Part shown: piece after piece, positions 54,439 through 62,675 of the stretch | How positions within the stretch are numbered: the stretch's first letter is position 1 | Layout: each line of letters starts with the position of its first letter | Assembly (NCBI RefSeq): GCF_034555375.1 | Contig: NZ_CP140706.1 | Span: forward strand, 115,001-179,000 | DNA length: 64,000 bases | Direction: 5' to 3' | Origin: Pseudomonas sp. B33.4 | GTDB lineage: Bacteria; Pseudomonadota; Gammaproteobacteria; Pseudomonadales; Pseudomonadaceae | Translations under genes and position numbers: made by a program | Notes under the pieces: generated by a model | Seen by the model: only the letters and a program-made list of their open reading frames with translations | Databases searched by the model: none | What the model was told of the DNA's origin: nothing

Positions 54439-56019
54439 ATGGCGGCGAACAGAGTCACGCCAATGGGCGACACGCAAGATCCGTTTGCCGCGCCCGGCTC
54501 CTGGTTCGGCAGCTTGCGCTGGGTGCGCTGGATAAAAAATCACTGGCTATGGCCGATCCTGGCGCTGGCCGCATTCGTGCGTTTTTACGATCTGACCGCG
54601 GCAGCGATCTGGGGCGATGAAGGTTCCAGTCTGCTGCTGGCGCGCTATTCGCTGAGTGAAATCTGGCAGCACGCGGCATTCGATGTGCATCCGCCGCTGT
54701 ACTTCATGCTGCTGCATGGCTGGGTCGAATTTTTCGGGGATGGCATTCTGGCGGTCCGCTCTCTCAGTGCGCTGGCCGGCATTACGGCGGTGGGGCTGGG
54801 CGTGTGGCTGGTGGATCGCCTGGCCACCCGTCGCGCAGCGTTCATCGCCGGTGTGTTGCTGGCGCTGTTGCCGACCGCGGTGCGCTACAGCCAGGAAGTG
54901 CGCATGTACGCGCTGCTCGCGGCGCTGCTGCTCGCCGCGAGCCTGGCGCTGGTCTACTGGATCCGACGCCCGCAACGCCAGCGCTATCTGGTGTATTACC
55001 TGCTGCTGATGAGCGCCGCGCTCTACACCCACTATTTCGCCGTGCTCGCGGCGCTGTGTCACTGGCTTTATCTGATCGCGATCCGCGTACAGCGCGGTTA
55101 CCGGTTCCGGCATATCCAGCGCTGGAACTGGTGGCTGGCGAACCTGGCCATCGTTGCTTTGTATCTGCCTTGGCTGCCCAACCTGCTTGATTTGATGCAG
55201 CACATGCAGCAGCTCGAGGCCGGTGGCGATGTCGGTTGGGAGCCTGCCGTTACGTTGAGTTCGCTGCCGTCGATGATCTGGTCATGGTTGATTCAGGATG
55301 ATGGTGAAAGTTTGCCGTGGCTGATTTTCGCGGCGTTGCCGCTGGCGATGTTGGGGCTGGCAGTCATCGCGGTGATGCGCGATCGCAGTGTGTCGCGCGG
55401 CAGTGTTCTGCTGGCGCTGTACACCGGGCTGCCGCTATTGCTGGTGTATCTGGTGTCGTTCATTACGCCGGTATTCATTGAGCGTTATCTGACGGCGTAT
55501 GCCCTTGGCTTGCCGATGCTGACGGCGTTGGCCATCGACCGTTTGTACAGCCGCGTGCGAATGTTGGCATTGGCAGTGCTGGTGTCGCTGATCGCGGTGG
55601 AACTGGTCGGCGTAAACAACAACGCCACGGTCGATACTCATGATCAACTCGACACGGTCGTGAAGTACGTCAACCAGCATTTCCTTCCCGGTGACCGCAT
55701 CGTCACCAGCGACATGCTCTGGTATCTGAGCTACGTCTACTACGATCGCACCGGGGCGCAGGTGCGCCTCTTCACTCCACCGAACGCCGATGGCCAATCG
55801 ACGCGGCCAAATGAGTACGGGTTCGGCACGCTGGTAACGAGTGATGTCTATCTGAACAGCCTGACCGAGCTGCCAGCCGGAGGCCGGGTCTGGCTGGTCG
55901 GAACCGTCGATGAGCCACAAGAGTTCTCACCGCTACCTGCGACCTGGCAGACCAGCGCTGAAGTCCACGCGGGCGGGATGCAAGCACGCTTGTTCGTGCC
56001 CAAACCTGCGGGTGAATAG
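54439..56019 (+). CDS. GT39/ArnT-like integral membrane glycosyltransferase
   Basis: The 526-residue inner-membrane protein has about 11 membrane segments and a soluble C-terminal domain (about 400-526). The first periplasmic loop carries the acidic catalytic pair in AAAIWGDEGSSLLLARY, followed by AFDVHPPLYFMLLHGW, as in polyprenyl-phosphate-dependent GT-C enzymes (PMT/ArnT). It would transfer a sugar from a lipid-linked donor to a periplasmic acceptor. No lipid A or glycan gene lies beside it, so the acceptor is unknown. It starts 55 nt after the efflux lipoprotein; ATG 54463 is an alternative start. Confidence 0.85.
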   Translation: MAANRVTPMGDTQDPFAAPGSWFGSLRWVRWIKNHWLWPILALAAFVRFYDLTAAAIWGDEGSSLLLARYSLSEIWQHAAFDVHPPLYFMLLHGWVEFFGDGILAVRSLSALAGITAVGLGVWLVDRLATRRAAFIAGVLLALLPTAVRYSQEVRMYALLAALLLAASLALVYWIRRPQRQRYLVYYLLLMSAALYTHYFAVLAALCHWLYLIAIRVQRGYRFRHIQRWNWWLANLAIVALYLPWLPNLLDLMQHMQQLEAGGDVGWEPAVTLSSLPSMIWSWLIQDDGESLPWLIFAALPLAMLGLAVIAVMRDRSVSRGSVLLALYTGLPLLLVYLVSFITPVFIERYLTAYALGLPMLTALAIDRLYSRVRMLALAVLVSLIAVELVGVNNNATVDTHDQLDTVVKYVNQHFLPGDRIVTSDMLWYLSYVYYDRTGAQVRLFTPPNADGQSTRPNEYGFGTLVTSDVYLNSLTELPAGGRVWLVGTVDEPQEFSPLPATWQTSAEVHAGGMQARLFVPKPAGE

Positions 56020-56024
56020 GCGGG

Positions 56025-56783
56025 TCAGGATTTCCCCGACAAATCCGCCATGCCCTTGAGCAGCTCAATCGGCAACGGAAAGACAATCGTTGAACTCTTG
56101 TCGCCGGCAATCGAACTCAAGGTCTGCATATAACGCAACTGCATCGCCCCGGGCTGGCGGCCGAGCATTTCTGCCGCCTGCATGAGTTTTTCCGAGGCTT
56201 GCAGTTCGCCTTCGGCGTGAATCACTTTGGCCCGCCGCTCGCGCTCGGCTTCTGCCTGTTTGGCGATGGCGCGGACCATCGACTCGTTGAGATCGACATG
56301 CTTGATCTCGACGTTGGCGACCTTGATGCCCCATGCGTCGGTCTGTGCGTCGAGTACCTGCTGGATGTCGATATTCAACTGTTCGCGTTCGGCCAACAGT
56401 TCATCCAGTTCGTGCTTGCCGAGCACCGCCCGCAGGGTGGTTTGCGCCAGTTGGCTGGTGGCAGAAAGATAATCCTCGACCTGAATAATCGCCTTCTGCG
56501 GATCCAGCACGCGGAAATACAGCACAGCGTTGACCTTCACCGAGACGTTGTCGCGGGTGATCACGTCCTGCGGCGGCACGTCGAGCACCACCGTGCGCAG
56601 GTCGACCCGGACCATTTGCTGGACCACCGGGATCAGCAGGATCAGACCGGGGCCTTTGACCTGCCAAAAGCGTCCGAGCTGGAACACCACACCGCGTTCG
56701 TATTCGCGCAGGATGCGAAACGTTGAGCCGGCCAGGGCAATCACCAACAGCAGCAGCGCAACAAAACCGATTTGCAGACCCAT
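56025..56783 (-). CDS. slipin/stomatin-family SPFH membrane protein
   Basis: The 252-residue protein has one N-terminal membrane segment ([20 protein letters not shown]), a band-7/SPFH domain (about 30-180, with [15 protein letters not shown] and [20 protein letters not shown]) and a charged coiled-coil tail. SPFH proteins form large membrane rings that organise lipid domains and proteases. GGAGAG 5 nt before ATG 56783 fixes the start. It follows the NfeD gene directly, the classical slipin-NfeD pairing. It converges with the glycosyltransferase gene with 5 nt between stops. Confidence 0.93.
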   Translation of the reverse strand: MGLQIGFVALLLLVIALAGSTFRILREYERGVVFQLGRFWQVKGPGLILLIPVVQQMVRVDLRTVVLDVPPQDVITRDNVSVKVNAVLYFRVLDPQKAIIQVEDYLSATSQLAQTTLRAVLGKHELDELLAEREQLNIDIQQVLDAQTDAWGIKVANVEIKHVDLNESMVRAIAKQAEAERERRAKVIHAEGELQASEKLMQAAEMLGRQPGAMQLRYMQTLSSIAGDKSSTIVFPLPIELLKGMADLSGKS

Positions 56784-56785
56784 GA

Positions 56786-57316
56786 TCACTCTCCGAGCGG
56801 CGCCGCGTCAGTCGCGGCCACTTGCAGCAACAATCCCTTGCGCCCCACCACGCGCACTGATTGCCCGGTGTGCAGCGGTGTCGCGCTGAGCACTTGCCAG
56901 CGCTCACCTTGCAGTTGCACCCAGCCGTTACTCGCATCGCCCGGTTGCACCGTGGTGATCGCGGTCACACTGCCGAGCAGGCCGGCGTCGCCACTGACGG
57001 CGTGGCGCGGACGGGTTTTCAGGGCGCGGATCAGTAGTCCGATCAACAGCAGGGCGCTGATCAGACCGAGGCCGATCATCAGCGGCACCGGCAGTTCGGC
57101 GTTGCTGAGGATCAGCGCGCCGATGACGAACATGATGATCCCGCCCAACCCGATAACGCCGTAATTGGGCAGCGCGGCTTCAGCGATCAAAAAGACGATA
57201 CCCAGCGTAATCAACCACAAACCCACTGGACTCATTGCCGGCAACGGGGTGTCGGCAGCCAGGGCTGATCCGCTGATCAGCAGGAGCAAGGCAAACGCAC
57301 AACATCGACTGTTCAC
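56786..57316 (-). CDS. NfeD-like membrane protein, partner of slipin
   Basis: The 176-residue protein has a signal/TM at residues 4-22 and further membrane segments ([54 protein letters not shown]). A C-terminal OB-fold domain follows ([20 protein letters not shown]). It is the short NfeD form without the ClpP-like protease. GTG 57316 is chosen because GGAGGG lies 4 nt upstream; ATG 57337 adds seven residues ahead of the signal. It is the first of the two genes, and the slipin start follows its stop within a few bases. Confidence 0.88.
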   Translation of the reverse strand: MNSRCCAFALLLLISGSALAADTPLPAMSPVGLWLITLGIVFLIAEAALPNYGVIGLGGIIMFVIGALILSNAELPVPLMIGLGLISALLLIGLLIRALKTRPRHAVSGDAGLLGSVTAITTVQPGDASNGWVQLQGERWQVLSATPLHTGQSVRVVGRKGLLLQVAATDAAPLGE

Positions 57317-57490
57317 GTGACCCTCCGCGAGCGTCATGTCTGGTTCTTACAGTCTAGTTGAGGGTTGCGCTGGCTGAATTTTGATCAATGTGCGGATGTG
57401 TCCAGTGGGCGGATTTACCGGCATCAGCACGCCGTCGAACTAGACTCAAAGACACGGCAACCACCGTTCAGCGCAACACCGAGGTGCATC

Positions 57491-57952
57491 ATGCGTATGG
57501 CAAAAAAAGTCCAGAGCAGCCTGAACCGCGCGCACTGCGAATACGACATCGTCGCCCACCGACACTCGTCCAGCAGCCTGGAAACCGCGCGAGTCGCCGG
57601 CGTGCCCGCCGAGCGCGTGGCCAAATCGATCATCCTCGACGACCACCACGGCCATTACCTGATGGCCGTGCTGCCGGCCAGCCGTCACCTTGATCTGAGC
57701 AAGGTACGCACCAGCGGCGAATGGCAACTGACCCGCGAAAGCAATCTGGCGCACATCTTCGATGACTGCGAACGCGGTGCGGTACCGCCGCTGGGTGGCT
57801 CTTATGGCCTGGACATGGTCATCGACCCGTTGCTGACGCGGCAAAAGGATATTTATCTGGAGGCGGGCAACCACAATTACCTGCTGCACATGAGCATGCC
57901 GGAGTTTCTGAAAATGGTGCCGCATGCCGAGGTGCGGGAGTTGAGTGATTAA
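57491..57952 (+). CDS. YbaK/ProX-family aminoacyl-tRNA deacylase
   Basis: This is a 153-residue single-domain protein of the YbaK/aaRS-associated family. Features are YDIVAHRHSSSSLETARVAG, a lysine in RVAKSIILDD and the glycine-rich PPLGGSYGLDMVIDPLLT, corresponding to the substrate pocket. Family members hydrolyse mischarged tRNAs (for example Cys- or Ala-tRNAPro). Some are of unknown target, and this one is closer to the stand-alone editing proteins. ATG 57491 follows GAGG by 6 nt. The open frame from 57365 has no support upstream of that. Confidence 0.85.
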   Translation: MRMAKKVQSSLNRAHCEYDIVAHRHSSSSLETARVAGVPAERVAKSIILDDHHGHYLMAVLPASRHLDLSKVRTSGEWQLTRESNLAHIFDDCERGAVPPLGGSYGLDMVIDPLLTRQKDIYLEAGNHNYLLHMSMPEFLKMVPHAEVRELSD

Positions 57953-57971
57953 GTTTTGTAGTGGGCTCGCT

Positions 57972-58040
57972 GGCCTCATCGCGAGCAGGCTCACTCCTAC
58001 AATGGGATTGCGTTCCACCTGTAGGAGTGAGCCTGCTCGC
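57972..58040. repeat. REP doublet (REPIN), type 1, short spacer
   Basis: Arms at 57972-58001 and 58020-58040 are separated by only 18 nt. The right arm stops at CTCGC and lacks the final GAT of the unit. It lies between the deacylase and the DUF2789 gene. Confidence 0.88.
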
Positions 58041-58081
58041 AAATAATTTTCCAAACACCCCACTTTTGAAGGAGCTCAGCA

Positions 58082-58327
58082 ATGGAACAACCAACCCACA
58101 GCCTCCCATCCCTGTTCAAACAACTCGGCCTGGAAAACGACCCGACCAGCATCGATCAATTCATTGCTAGCCATTCCCCGCTCAAACCCGAACTGCATTT
58201 GGCCGATGCATTTTTCTGGACGAGGAGCCAGTCGCAATTTTTACGCGACGAGATTCTGGATGACGCTGACTGGGCAGAGGTGGTGGATCAGTTGGATGTG
58301 TTGTTGCGCAAGGGGCGTGAGGGCTGA
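58082..58327 (+). CDS. DUF2789 family protein
   Basis: The 81-residue soluble protein begins MEQPTHSLPSLFKQLGLEND and matches the DUF2789 pattern (FWTRSQSQFLRDEILDDADW, then VVDQLDVLLR). It is predicted to be helical and has no known role. GAAGGAG 7 nt before the ATG is a strong ribosome site. It stands alone between a REP doublet and a toxin-antitoxin operon. Confidence 0.88.
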   Translation: MEQPTHSLPSLFKQLGLENDPTSIDQFIASHSPLKPELHLADAFFWTRSQSQFLRDEILDDADWAEVVDQLDVLLRKGREG

Positions 58328-58398
58328 CTGAAAGCCACTCTCTTGTCATTCAATTGAGTGGAACGGTTGTTGAGGATCAAAAAATAGACCAAAATAAC

Positions 58399-58414
58399 GA
58401 CCTCAATTGAGGTC
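58399..58414. promoter_or_regulatory. palindromic operator of the toxin-antitoxin operon
   Basis: GACCTCAATTGAGGTC is a perfect 16-bp palindrome 7 nt before the antitoxin ATG, and its GAGG doubles as the ribosome site. A related CAATTGAG lies at 58351-58358. Repressor sites of this kind are bound by the antitoxin or the toxin-antitoxin complex. Confidence 0.7.
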
Positions 58415-58421
58415 TTTTATT

Positions 58422-58667
58422 ATGCAAAGCGTTCTGGCCGATATGGCTGTCAGTGTCTCAGAATTAAAGAAAAACCCTTCCGCTGTGCTGAGCGGCGCTC
58501 ATGGCGGTGCCGTGGCTGTTCTTAACCACAATCGCGTTATGGGCTATATGGTGCCAGCGGATGTGTACGAAGCAATGATGGAGCGACTTGATGATTTGGA
58601 GCTTGCTGAAATCGTTCGCGCCCGTAGCCATGAGACGCCAATTTCGGTAAGCCTGGATGATCTATAA
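58422..58667 (+). CDS. Phd/YefM-type antitoxin
   Basis: The 81-residue protein begins MQSVLADMAVSVSELKKNPS and has the Phd/YefM DNA-binding fold (SVSELKKNPSAVLSGAHGGA, then VAVLNHNRVMGYMVPADVYE). The acidic C-terminal tail would wrap the toxin. It should repress its own operon through the palindrome at 58399-58414. ATG 58422 is preferred over TTG 58407, which lies in the palindrome. The last 11 nt overlap the toxin gene, so the two are made together. Confidence 0.9.
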   Translation: MQSVLADMAVSVSELKKNPSAVLSGAHGGAVAVLNHNRVMGYMVPADVYEAMMERLDDLELAEIVRARSHETPISVSLDDL

Positions 58668-58938
58668 GCTCGAATTTTTGCCATCCGCTCACAAAGAGTG
58701 GAACAAGTTGGGTCATACACTACGAGAACAATTCAAAAAGAAGCTGGGTGAGAGATTGAAGCTGCCCAGAGTCTCCGCTGACGCACTTCATGGAATGCCT
58801 GATTGCTACAAGATCAAATTGAAGGCTTCAGGCTATCGTCTGGTTTATCAGGTCATTGACGAGAGGGTCGTTGTTTCAGTCGTAGCGGTCGGTAAACGTG
58901 AGCGCAGTAGCGTTTATGAGAATGCAAAAAAGCGCTGA
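58657..58938 (+). CDS. RelE/ParE-superfamily toxin
   Basis: The 93-residue basic protein begins MIYKLEFLPSAHKEWNKLGH and has the RelE fold: an N-terminal helical hairpin (LREQFKKKLGERL) and C-terminal beta strands (CYKIKLKASGYRLVYQVIDE, then RVVVSVVAVGKRERSSVY). Arg and Lys residues in YRLVYQ and GKRERSSVY match the mRNA-cleaving positions of ribosome-dependent RelE enzymes. It probably cuts mRNA at the ribosome when the antitoxin is lost. The 11-nt overlap with the antitoxin supports pairing. Confidence 0.92.
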   Translation: MIYKLEFLPSAHKEWNKLGHTLREQFKKKLGERLKLPRVSADALHGMPDCYKIKLKASGYRLVYQVIDERVVVSVVAVGKRERSSVYENAKKR

Positions 58939-59025
58939 TTTATCTCTCAGCGGCGGCTCTCTTCGCCCCAGCAGGCAATTTGTTTCAAAACTTGACTGAA
59001 ATTCCCCTCCAATGCGATATTGATA

Positions 59026-59039
59026 GTTAGCAAACTAAC
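59026..59039. promoter_or_regulatory. inverted repeat just before the MarR gene
   Basis: GTTAG-CAAA-CTAAC is a 14-bp dyad that ends 3 nt before the GTG start of the MarR-type gene. TTAG-N4-CTAA dyads are typical MarR sites. It occupies the place of a ribosome site, so a bound repressor would block the start region. Confidence 0.65.
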
Positions 59040-59042
59040 AGT

Positions 59043-59510
59043 GTGCATTTCCCCGTGCCGAACGAACTCGACGCTCTCCAGATGAACATCAGCAGTGCCA
59101 TGGTGGTAGCCGCCAGGCATTGGCGGAAGATCTGCCAGACCACGCTGGTCAACTATGGAATCTCCGAAGCCTGCGCCGTGCCGCTGTTGATGATCGGCCG
59201 TTTGGGCGAGGGTGTGCGGCAGGTGCAAGTGGCGCAGGCCGCGGGGATGGAGAGTCCGTCGCTGGTGCGTCTGCTCGATCAGTTGTGCCATTCCGGCTAC
59301 GTCTGCCGTACCGAAGATGCCCAGGATCGCCGCGCCAAGTGCCTGAGCCTGACCGACACCGGTCGTGAACTGGTGCAGGCGGTGGAGATCGAACTGGTGC
59401 GTCTGCGTCATGAAGTGCTTGAGGGCATCGACCAGAGCGATCTGGAAGCTACGCTTCGGGTACTCAGAGCTTTTGAGGCGGCCAGTCCGCCTGTGGTGGT
59501 TAATTCTTGA
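59043..59510 (+). CDS. MarR-family repressor of the adjacent efflux operon
   Basis: The 155-residue protein is a winged helix-turn-helix MarR regulator (VAQAAGMESPSLVRLLDQLC, then GYVCRTEDAQDRRAKCLSLT with the wing, then GRELVQAVEIELVRLR). MarR proteins release DNA on binding phenolic compounds. The GTG start has no Shine-Dalgarno site because the dyad at 59026-59039 abuts it; ATG 59082 is a possible alternative. The stop overlaps the TTG start of the FUSC gene (TTGA). It therefore heads, and probably controls, the efflux operon. Confidence 0.9.
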   Translation: MHFPVPNELDALQMNISSAMVVAARHWRKICQTTLVNYGISEACAVPLLMIGRLGEGVRQVQVAQAAGMESPSLVRLLDQLCHSGYVCRTEDAQDRRAKCLSLTDTGRELVQAVEIELVRLRHEVLEGIDQSDLEATLRVLRAFEAASPPVVVNS

Positions 59511-61570
59511 ACGGTTTTTTCTCCGGCATTCCGCCGGCCCGCGACTGGTTCTACGGGATCCGGACTTTTGCAGCGTCGATGATCGCGCTGTACATCGCCT
59601 TGCTCATGCAGATGCCGCGTCCGTATTGGGCGATGGCCACGGTGTACATCGTTTCCAGCCCGTTTCTCGGGCCGACCAGTTCCAAGGCGCTGTACCGTGC
59701 CATCGGTACTTTTCTCGGTGCGGCGGCGGCGGTGTTTTTCGTGCCGATGTTCGTCCAGAGCCCTTATGTGTTGGTGGTGGTCATTGCGTTGTGGACGGGG
59801 ATTCTGTTGTTCATGTCCCTGCATTTGCGCACGGCCAACAGCTACGCATTGATGCTCGCCGGTTACACCCTGCCGCTGATTGCCTTGCCGGTGGTGGATA
59901 ACCCGCTGGCGGTGTGGGACGTGGCCGAGGCGCGTACTGAGGAAATTTTCCTCGGCATTGCTGTTGCCGCCGTGGTCGGTGCGATGTTCTGGCCGCGACG
60001 CTTGGCGCCGGTGTTCAACGACGCCGTGAGCAAGTGGTTCGCCGACGCAACCACCTACAGCCTGAAATTCCTCAGCCGCGACGTGCAGCCCGAAGAGGTC
60101 ACCGCGCTGCGCATGGCCATGGTCGCCAACTTCAACAGCCTCGAATTGATGATCGGCCAGTTGCCCCACGAAGGCGCGCGACCGCAAACCGTGCGCAACA
60201 CCAAAGAGTTACGCGGGCGCATGATTCATTTATTACCAGTGATCGATGCGCTGGAAGATTCGCTCTACGCCCTCGAACGGCGTACGCCAGAGCTGGTGGA
60301 TAAATTCGAACCACTGCTCGTCGCGACCCGCGAATGGCTGGGCCACCAAGACGCCGATCTCGACCGCTGGCAAGTGCTGAAAGATCAGCTCGAAGCCCTG
60401 CAGCCGAGCGTCGAGGCGCTTGAGGATCGCAGGCAACTGCTGTTCTCCAATTCGATTTATCGCCTCGGTGAATTCATCGATTTATGGCAGGACTGCCGCA
60501 GTCTGCAGGACGCGATTCTCTGCGAGCGCCAGGACAGCTGGCGCGCGGTCTACCGTCACTGGCGCCTCGGTCGTCTGACGCCGTTCATTGATCGTGGGCT
60601 GATGCTCTACTCGGCGGCCTCGACCGTTCTGGCGATCATCACCGCCTCGGTGCTGTGGATTCTGCTCGGCTGGCCGGACGGCGGCAGTGCGGTGATTCTC
60701 GCCGCGGTGGCTTGTAGCTTCTTCGCCTCGATGGACGACCCAGCACCGCAGATCTACCGGTTCTTTTTCTGGACCGGCATGTCGGTGCTGTTCGCCAGCC
60801 TTTATCTGTTTTTGATTCTGCCCAACCTGCACGACTTCCCGATGCTGGTGCTGGCGTTTTCCATCCCATTTATCTGCGTCGGCACGTTGACGGTGCAACC
60901 GCGCTTCTACCTCGGCATGCTGCTGACGCTGGTCAACACCTCGTCGTTCATCAGTATTCAGGGCGCTTACGATGCGGACTTTTTCGCTTTCGTGAACTCC
61001 AACCTCGCGGGGCCGATCGGTCTGCTGTTCGCGTTTATCTGGACGCTGGTGGCGCGCCCGTTTGGTGCCGAATTGGCAGCGAAACGCCTGACGCGTTTCA
61101 GCTGGAAAGACATCGTCCACATGACCGAGCCGGCCAACCTCGCCGAGCACCGCAAATTGGGCGTGCAGTTGCTCGATCGGCTGATGCAGCACCTGCCGCG
61201 TCTGGCCCTCACCGGGCAGGACACCGGCATCGCCATGCGCGAAGTGCGCGTCGGCCTGAACCTGCTCGATTTGCTCGCCTACACCCCACGGGTGACGGGC
61301 GCGCCGAACCTGTTGTTGCAGCAAGTGGTCAGTGAAGTCGGCGAGTATTTCCGTGCCTGCCTCAAGGCCGGTGAACGCTTGCCGGCCCCGGCCCCGTTGC
61401 TGATGACCCTGGATCGCACCCGCCGCGCGCTCAATGGCCACGGCGACGATGAAACCCGGCTAAACCTGTTGCACGCCTTGAGCGGTTTGCGTCTGGCGTT
61501 GCTGCCCGGCGTCGAATTCGTCTCCAGCGCCGAGCCCGAAGAACCGCTGCCCGATGGAGCGCCCCTATGA
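59507..61570 (+). CDS. FUSC-family (AaeB-like) efflux transporter
   Basis: The 687-residue inner-membrane protein has two blocks of membrane segments (about residues 18-150 and 365-500) around two cytoplasmic regions, as in AaeB. The first block begins WFYGIRTFAASMIALYIALL and contains the conserved PYWAMATVYIVSSPFLGPTS. AaeB in E. coli exports aromatic carboxylic acids such as p-hydroxybenzoate. Translation starts at TTG overlapping the MarR stop, so it probably depends on coupling. Its downstream partners are DUF1656 (AaeX-like), HlyD (AaeA-like) and NodT. Confidence 0.92.
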   Translation: MNGFFSGIPPARDWFYGIRTFAASMIALYIALLMQMPRPYWAMATVYIVSSPFLGPTSSKALYRAIGTFLGAAAAVFFVPMFVQSPYVLVVVIALWTGILLFMSLHLRTANSYALMLAGYTLPLIALPVVDNPLAVWDVAEARTEEIFLGIAVAAVVGAMFWPRRLAPVFNDAVSKWFADATTYSLKFLSRDVQPEEVTALRMAMVANFNSLELMIGQLPHEGARPQTVRNTKELRGRMIHLLPVIDALEDSLYALERRTPELVDKFEPLLVATREWLGHQDADLDRWQVLKDQLEALQPSVEALEDRRQLLFSNSIYRLGEFIDLWQDCRSLQDAILCERQDSWRAVYRHWRLGRLTPFIDRGLMLYSAASTVLAIITASVLWILLGWPDGGSAVILAAVACSFFASMDDPAPQIYRFFFWTGMSVLFASLYLFLILPNLHDFPMLVLAFSIPFICVGTLTVQPRFYLGMLLTLVNTSSFISIQGAYDADFFAFVNSNLAGPIGLLFAFIWTLVARPFGAELAAKRLTRFSWKDIVHMTEPANLAEHRKLGVQLLDRLMQHLPRLALTGQDTGIAMREVRVGLNLLDLLAYTPRVTGAPNLLLQQVVSEVGEYFRACLKAGERLPAPAPLLMTLDRTRRALNGHGDDETRLNLLHALSGLRLALLPGVEFVSSAEPEEPLPDGAPL

Positions 61571-61776
61571 TTGGTGATCTGGACATCAGCGGCATTTTCC
61601 TGCCGACCTTGCTGGTGTTGATGGGCATCACTTATGTGCTGTTTTTGTTGGTGCATGCCGTGCTTACGCGCGTGCACTTTTACCGTCTGGTCTGGCACCG
61701 GGCATTGTTCAACGTGGCGCTCTACGCGGTACTGCTGTACGGCGTGGACTCACTCAGTCGATACCTGATGACATGA
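61567..61776 (+). CDS. DUF1656 (AaeX-like) small membrane protein
   Basis: The 69-residue protein has two membrane segments (GIFLPTLLVLMGITYVLFLL and LFNVALYAVLLYGVDSL). It matches DUF1656, regularly found between FUSC and HlyD genes. Function is unknown; it probably assists the pump. It overlaps both neighbours by 4 nt (ATGA). Confidence 0.92.
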   Translation: MIGDLDISGIFLPTLLVLMGITYVLFLLVHAVLTRVHFYRLVWHRALFNVALYAVLLYGVDSLSRYLMT

Positions 61777-62675
61777 AAAAACCGTTTTTGACCATCGGTC
61801 GCGTGGTACTGACCCTGCTGATCGTGACTTTTGCCGTTGTCCTCGTCTGGCGCATGGTGATGTATTACATGTTCGCGCCGTGGACCCGTGACGGCCACAT
61901 TCGCGCCGACATCATCCAGATCGCCCCGGACGTGTCCGGGTTGATCCAACAGGTTGAAGTGAAAGACAACCAGTTGATCAAGCGTGGCCAGGTGCTGTTC
62001 AGCATCGACCAGGATCGCTTCAAACTGGCCCTGCGTCAGGCCAAAGCGGCTGTCGCGGACCGCGAAGAAACCCTCGCTCAGGCCCAGCGTGAAGCCAAGC
62101 GTAACCGTGGCCTCGGTAATCTGGTGCCGGCTGAGCAACTGGAAGAAAGCCAGTCGAAGGTCGCTCGCGCGCAATCGGCACTGGCCGAAGCCATGGTCAC
62201 CGTGGACAGCGCGCAGCTCAACCTCGATCGCTCGGTAATCCGTAGCCCGGTGGACGGTTACGTCAACGACCGCGCGCCGCGTCCGCAGGAATTCGTCACC
62301 GCCGGGCGTCCGGTGTTGTCGGTGGTCGACAGCAATTCGTTCCACATCGACGGCTATTTCGAAGAGACCAAACTTGACGGCATTCATGTCGGCCAGTCGG
62401 TGGATATCCGCGTGATCGGCGACCGTGCCAAGCTGCGCGGGCATGTCGAAAGCATCGTCGCCGGCATCGAAGACCGCGACCGTACCAGTGGCAGCAACTT
62501 GCTGCCGAACGTTAACCCGGCGTTCAGCTGGGTGCGGCTGGCACAGCGGATTCCGGTGCGGATTGCCTTTGATGATGTGCCGGAAGATTTCCGCATGATC
62601 GCCGGGCGCACTGCCACGGTGTCGATCATCGAAGACTCAAAGGTCGACGATAAGAAGCAGGAGCCCGCGCAATGA
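61773..62675 (+). CDS. HlyD-family (AaeA-like) efflux adaptor
   Basis: The 300-residue adaptor has an N-terminal membrane segment (IGRVVLTLLIVTFAVVLVWR), the VSGLIQQVEVKDNQLIKRGQ lipoyl half, a short coiled coil and the closing half IRSPVDGYVNDRAPRPQEFV. It is short, like AaeA, and bridges the FUSC pump to an outer-membrane channel, here the NodT protein that follows. ATGA overlaps occur at both ends. Confidence 0.93.
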   Translation: MKKPFLTIGRVVLTLLIVTFAVVLVWRMVMYYMFAPWTRDGHIRADIIQIAPDVSGLIQQVEVKDNQLIKRGQVLFSIDQDRFKLALRQAKAAVADREETLAQAQREAKRNRGLGNLVPAEQLEESQSKVARAQSALAEAMVTVDSAQLNLDRSVIRSPVDGYVNDRAPRPQEFVTAGRPVLSVVDSNSFHIDGYFEETKLDGIHVGQSVDIRVIGDRAKLRGHVESIVAGIEDRDRTSGSNLLPNVNPAFSWVRLAQRIPVRIAFDDVPEDFRMIAGRTATVSIIEDSKVDDKKQEPAQ

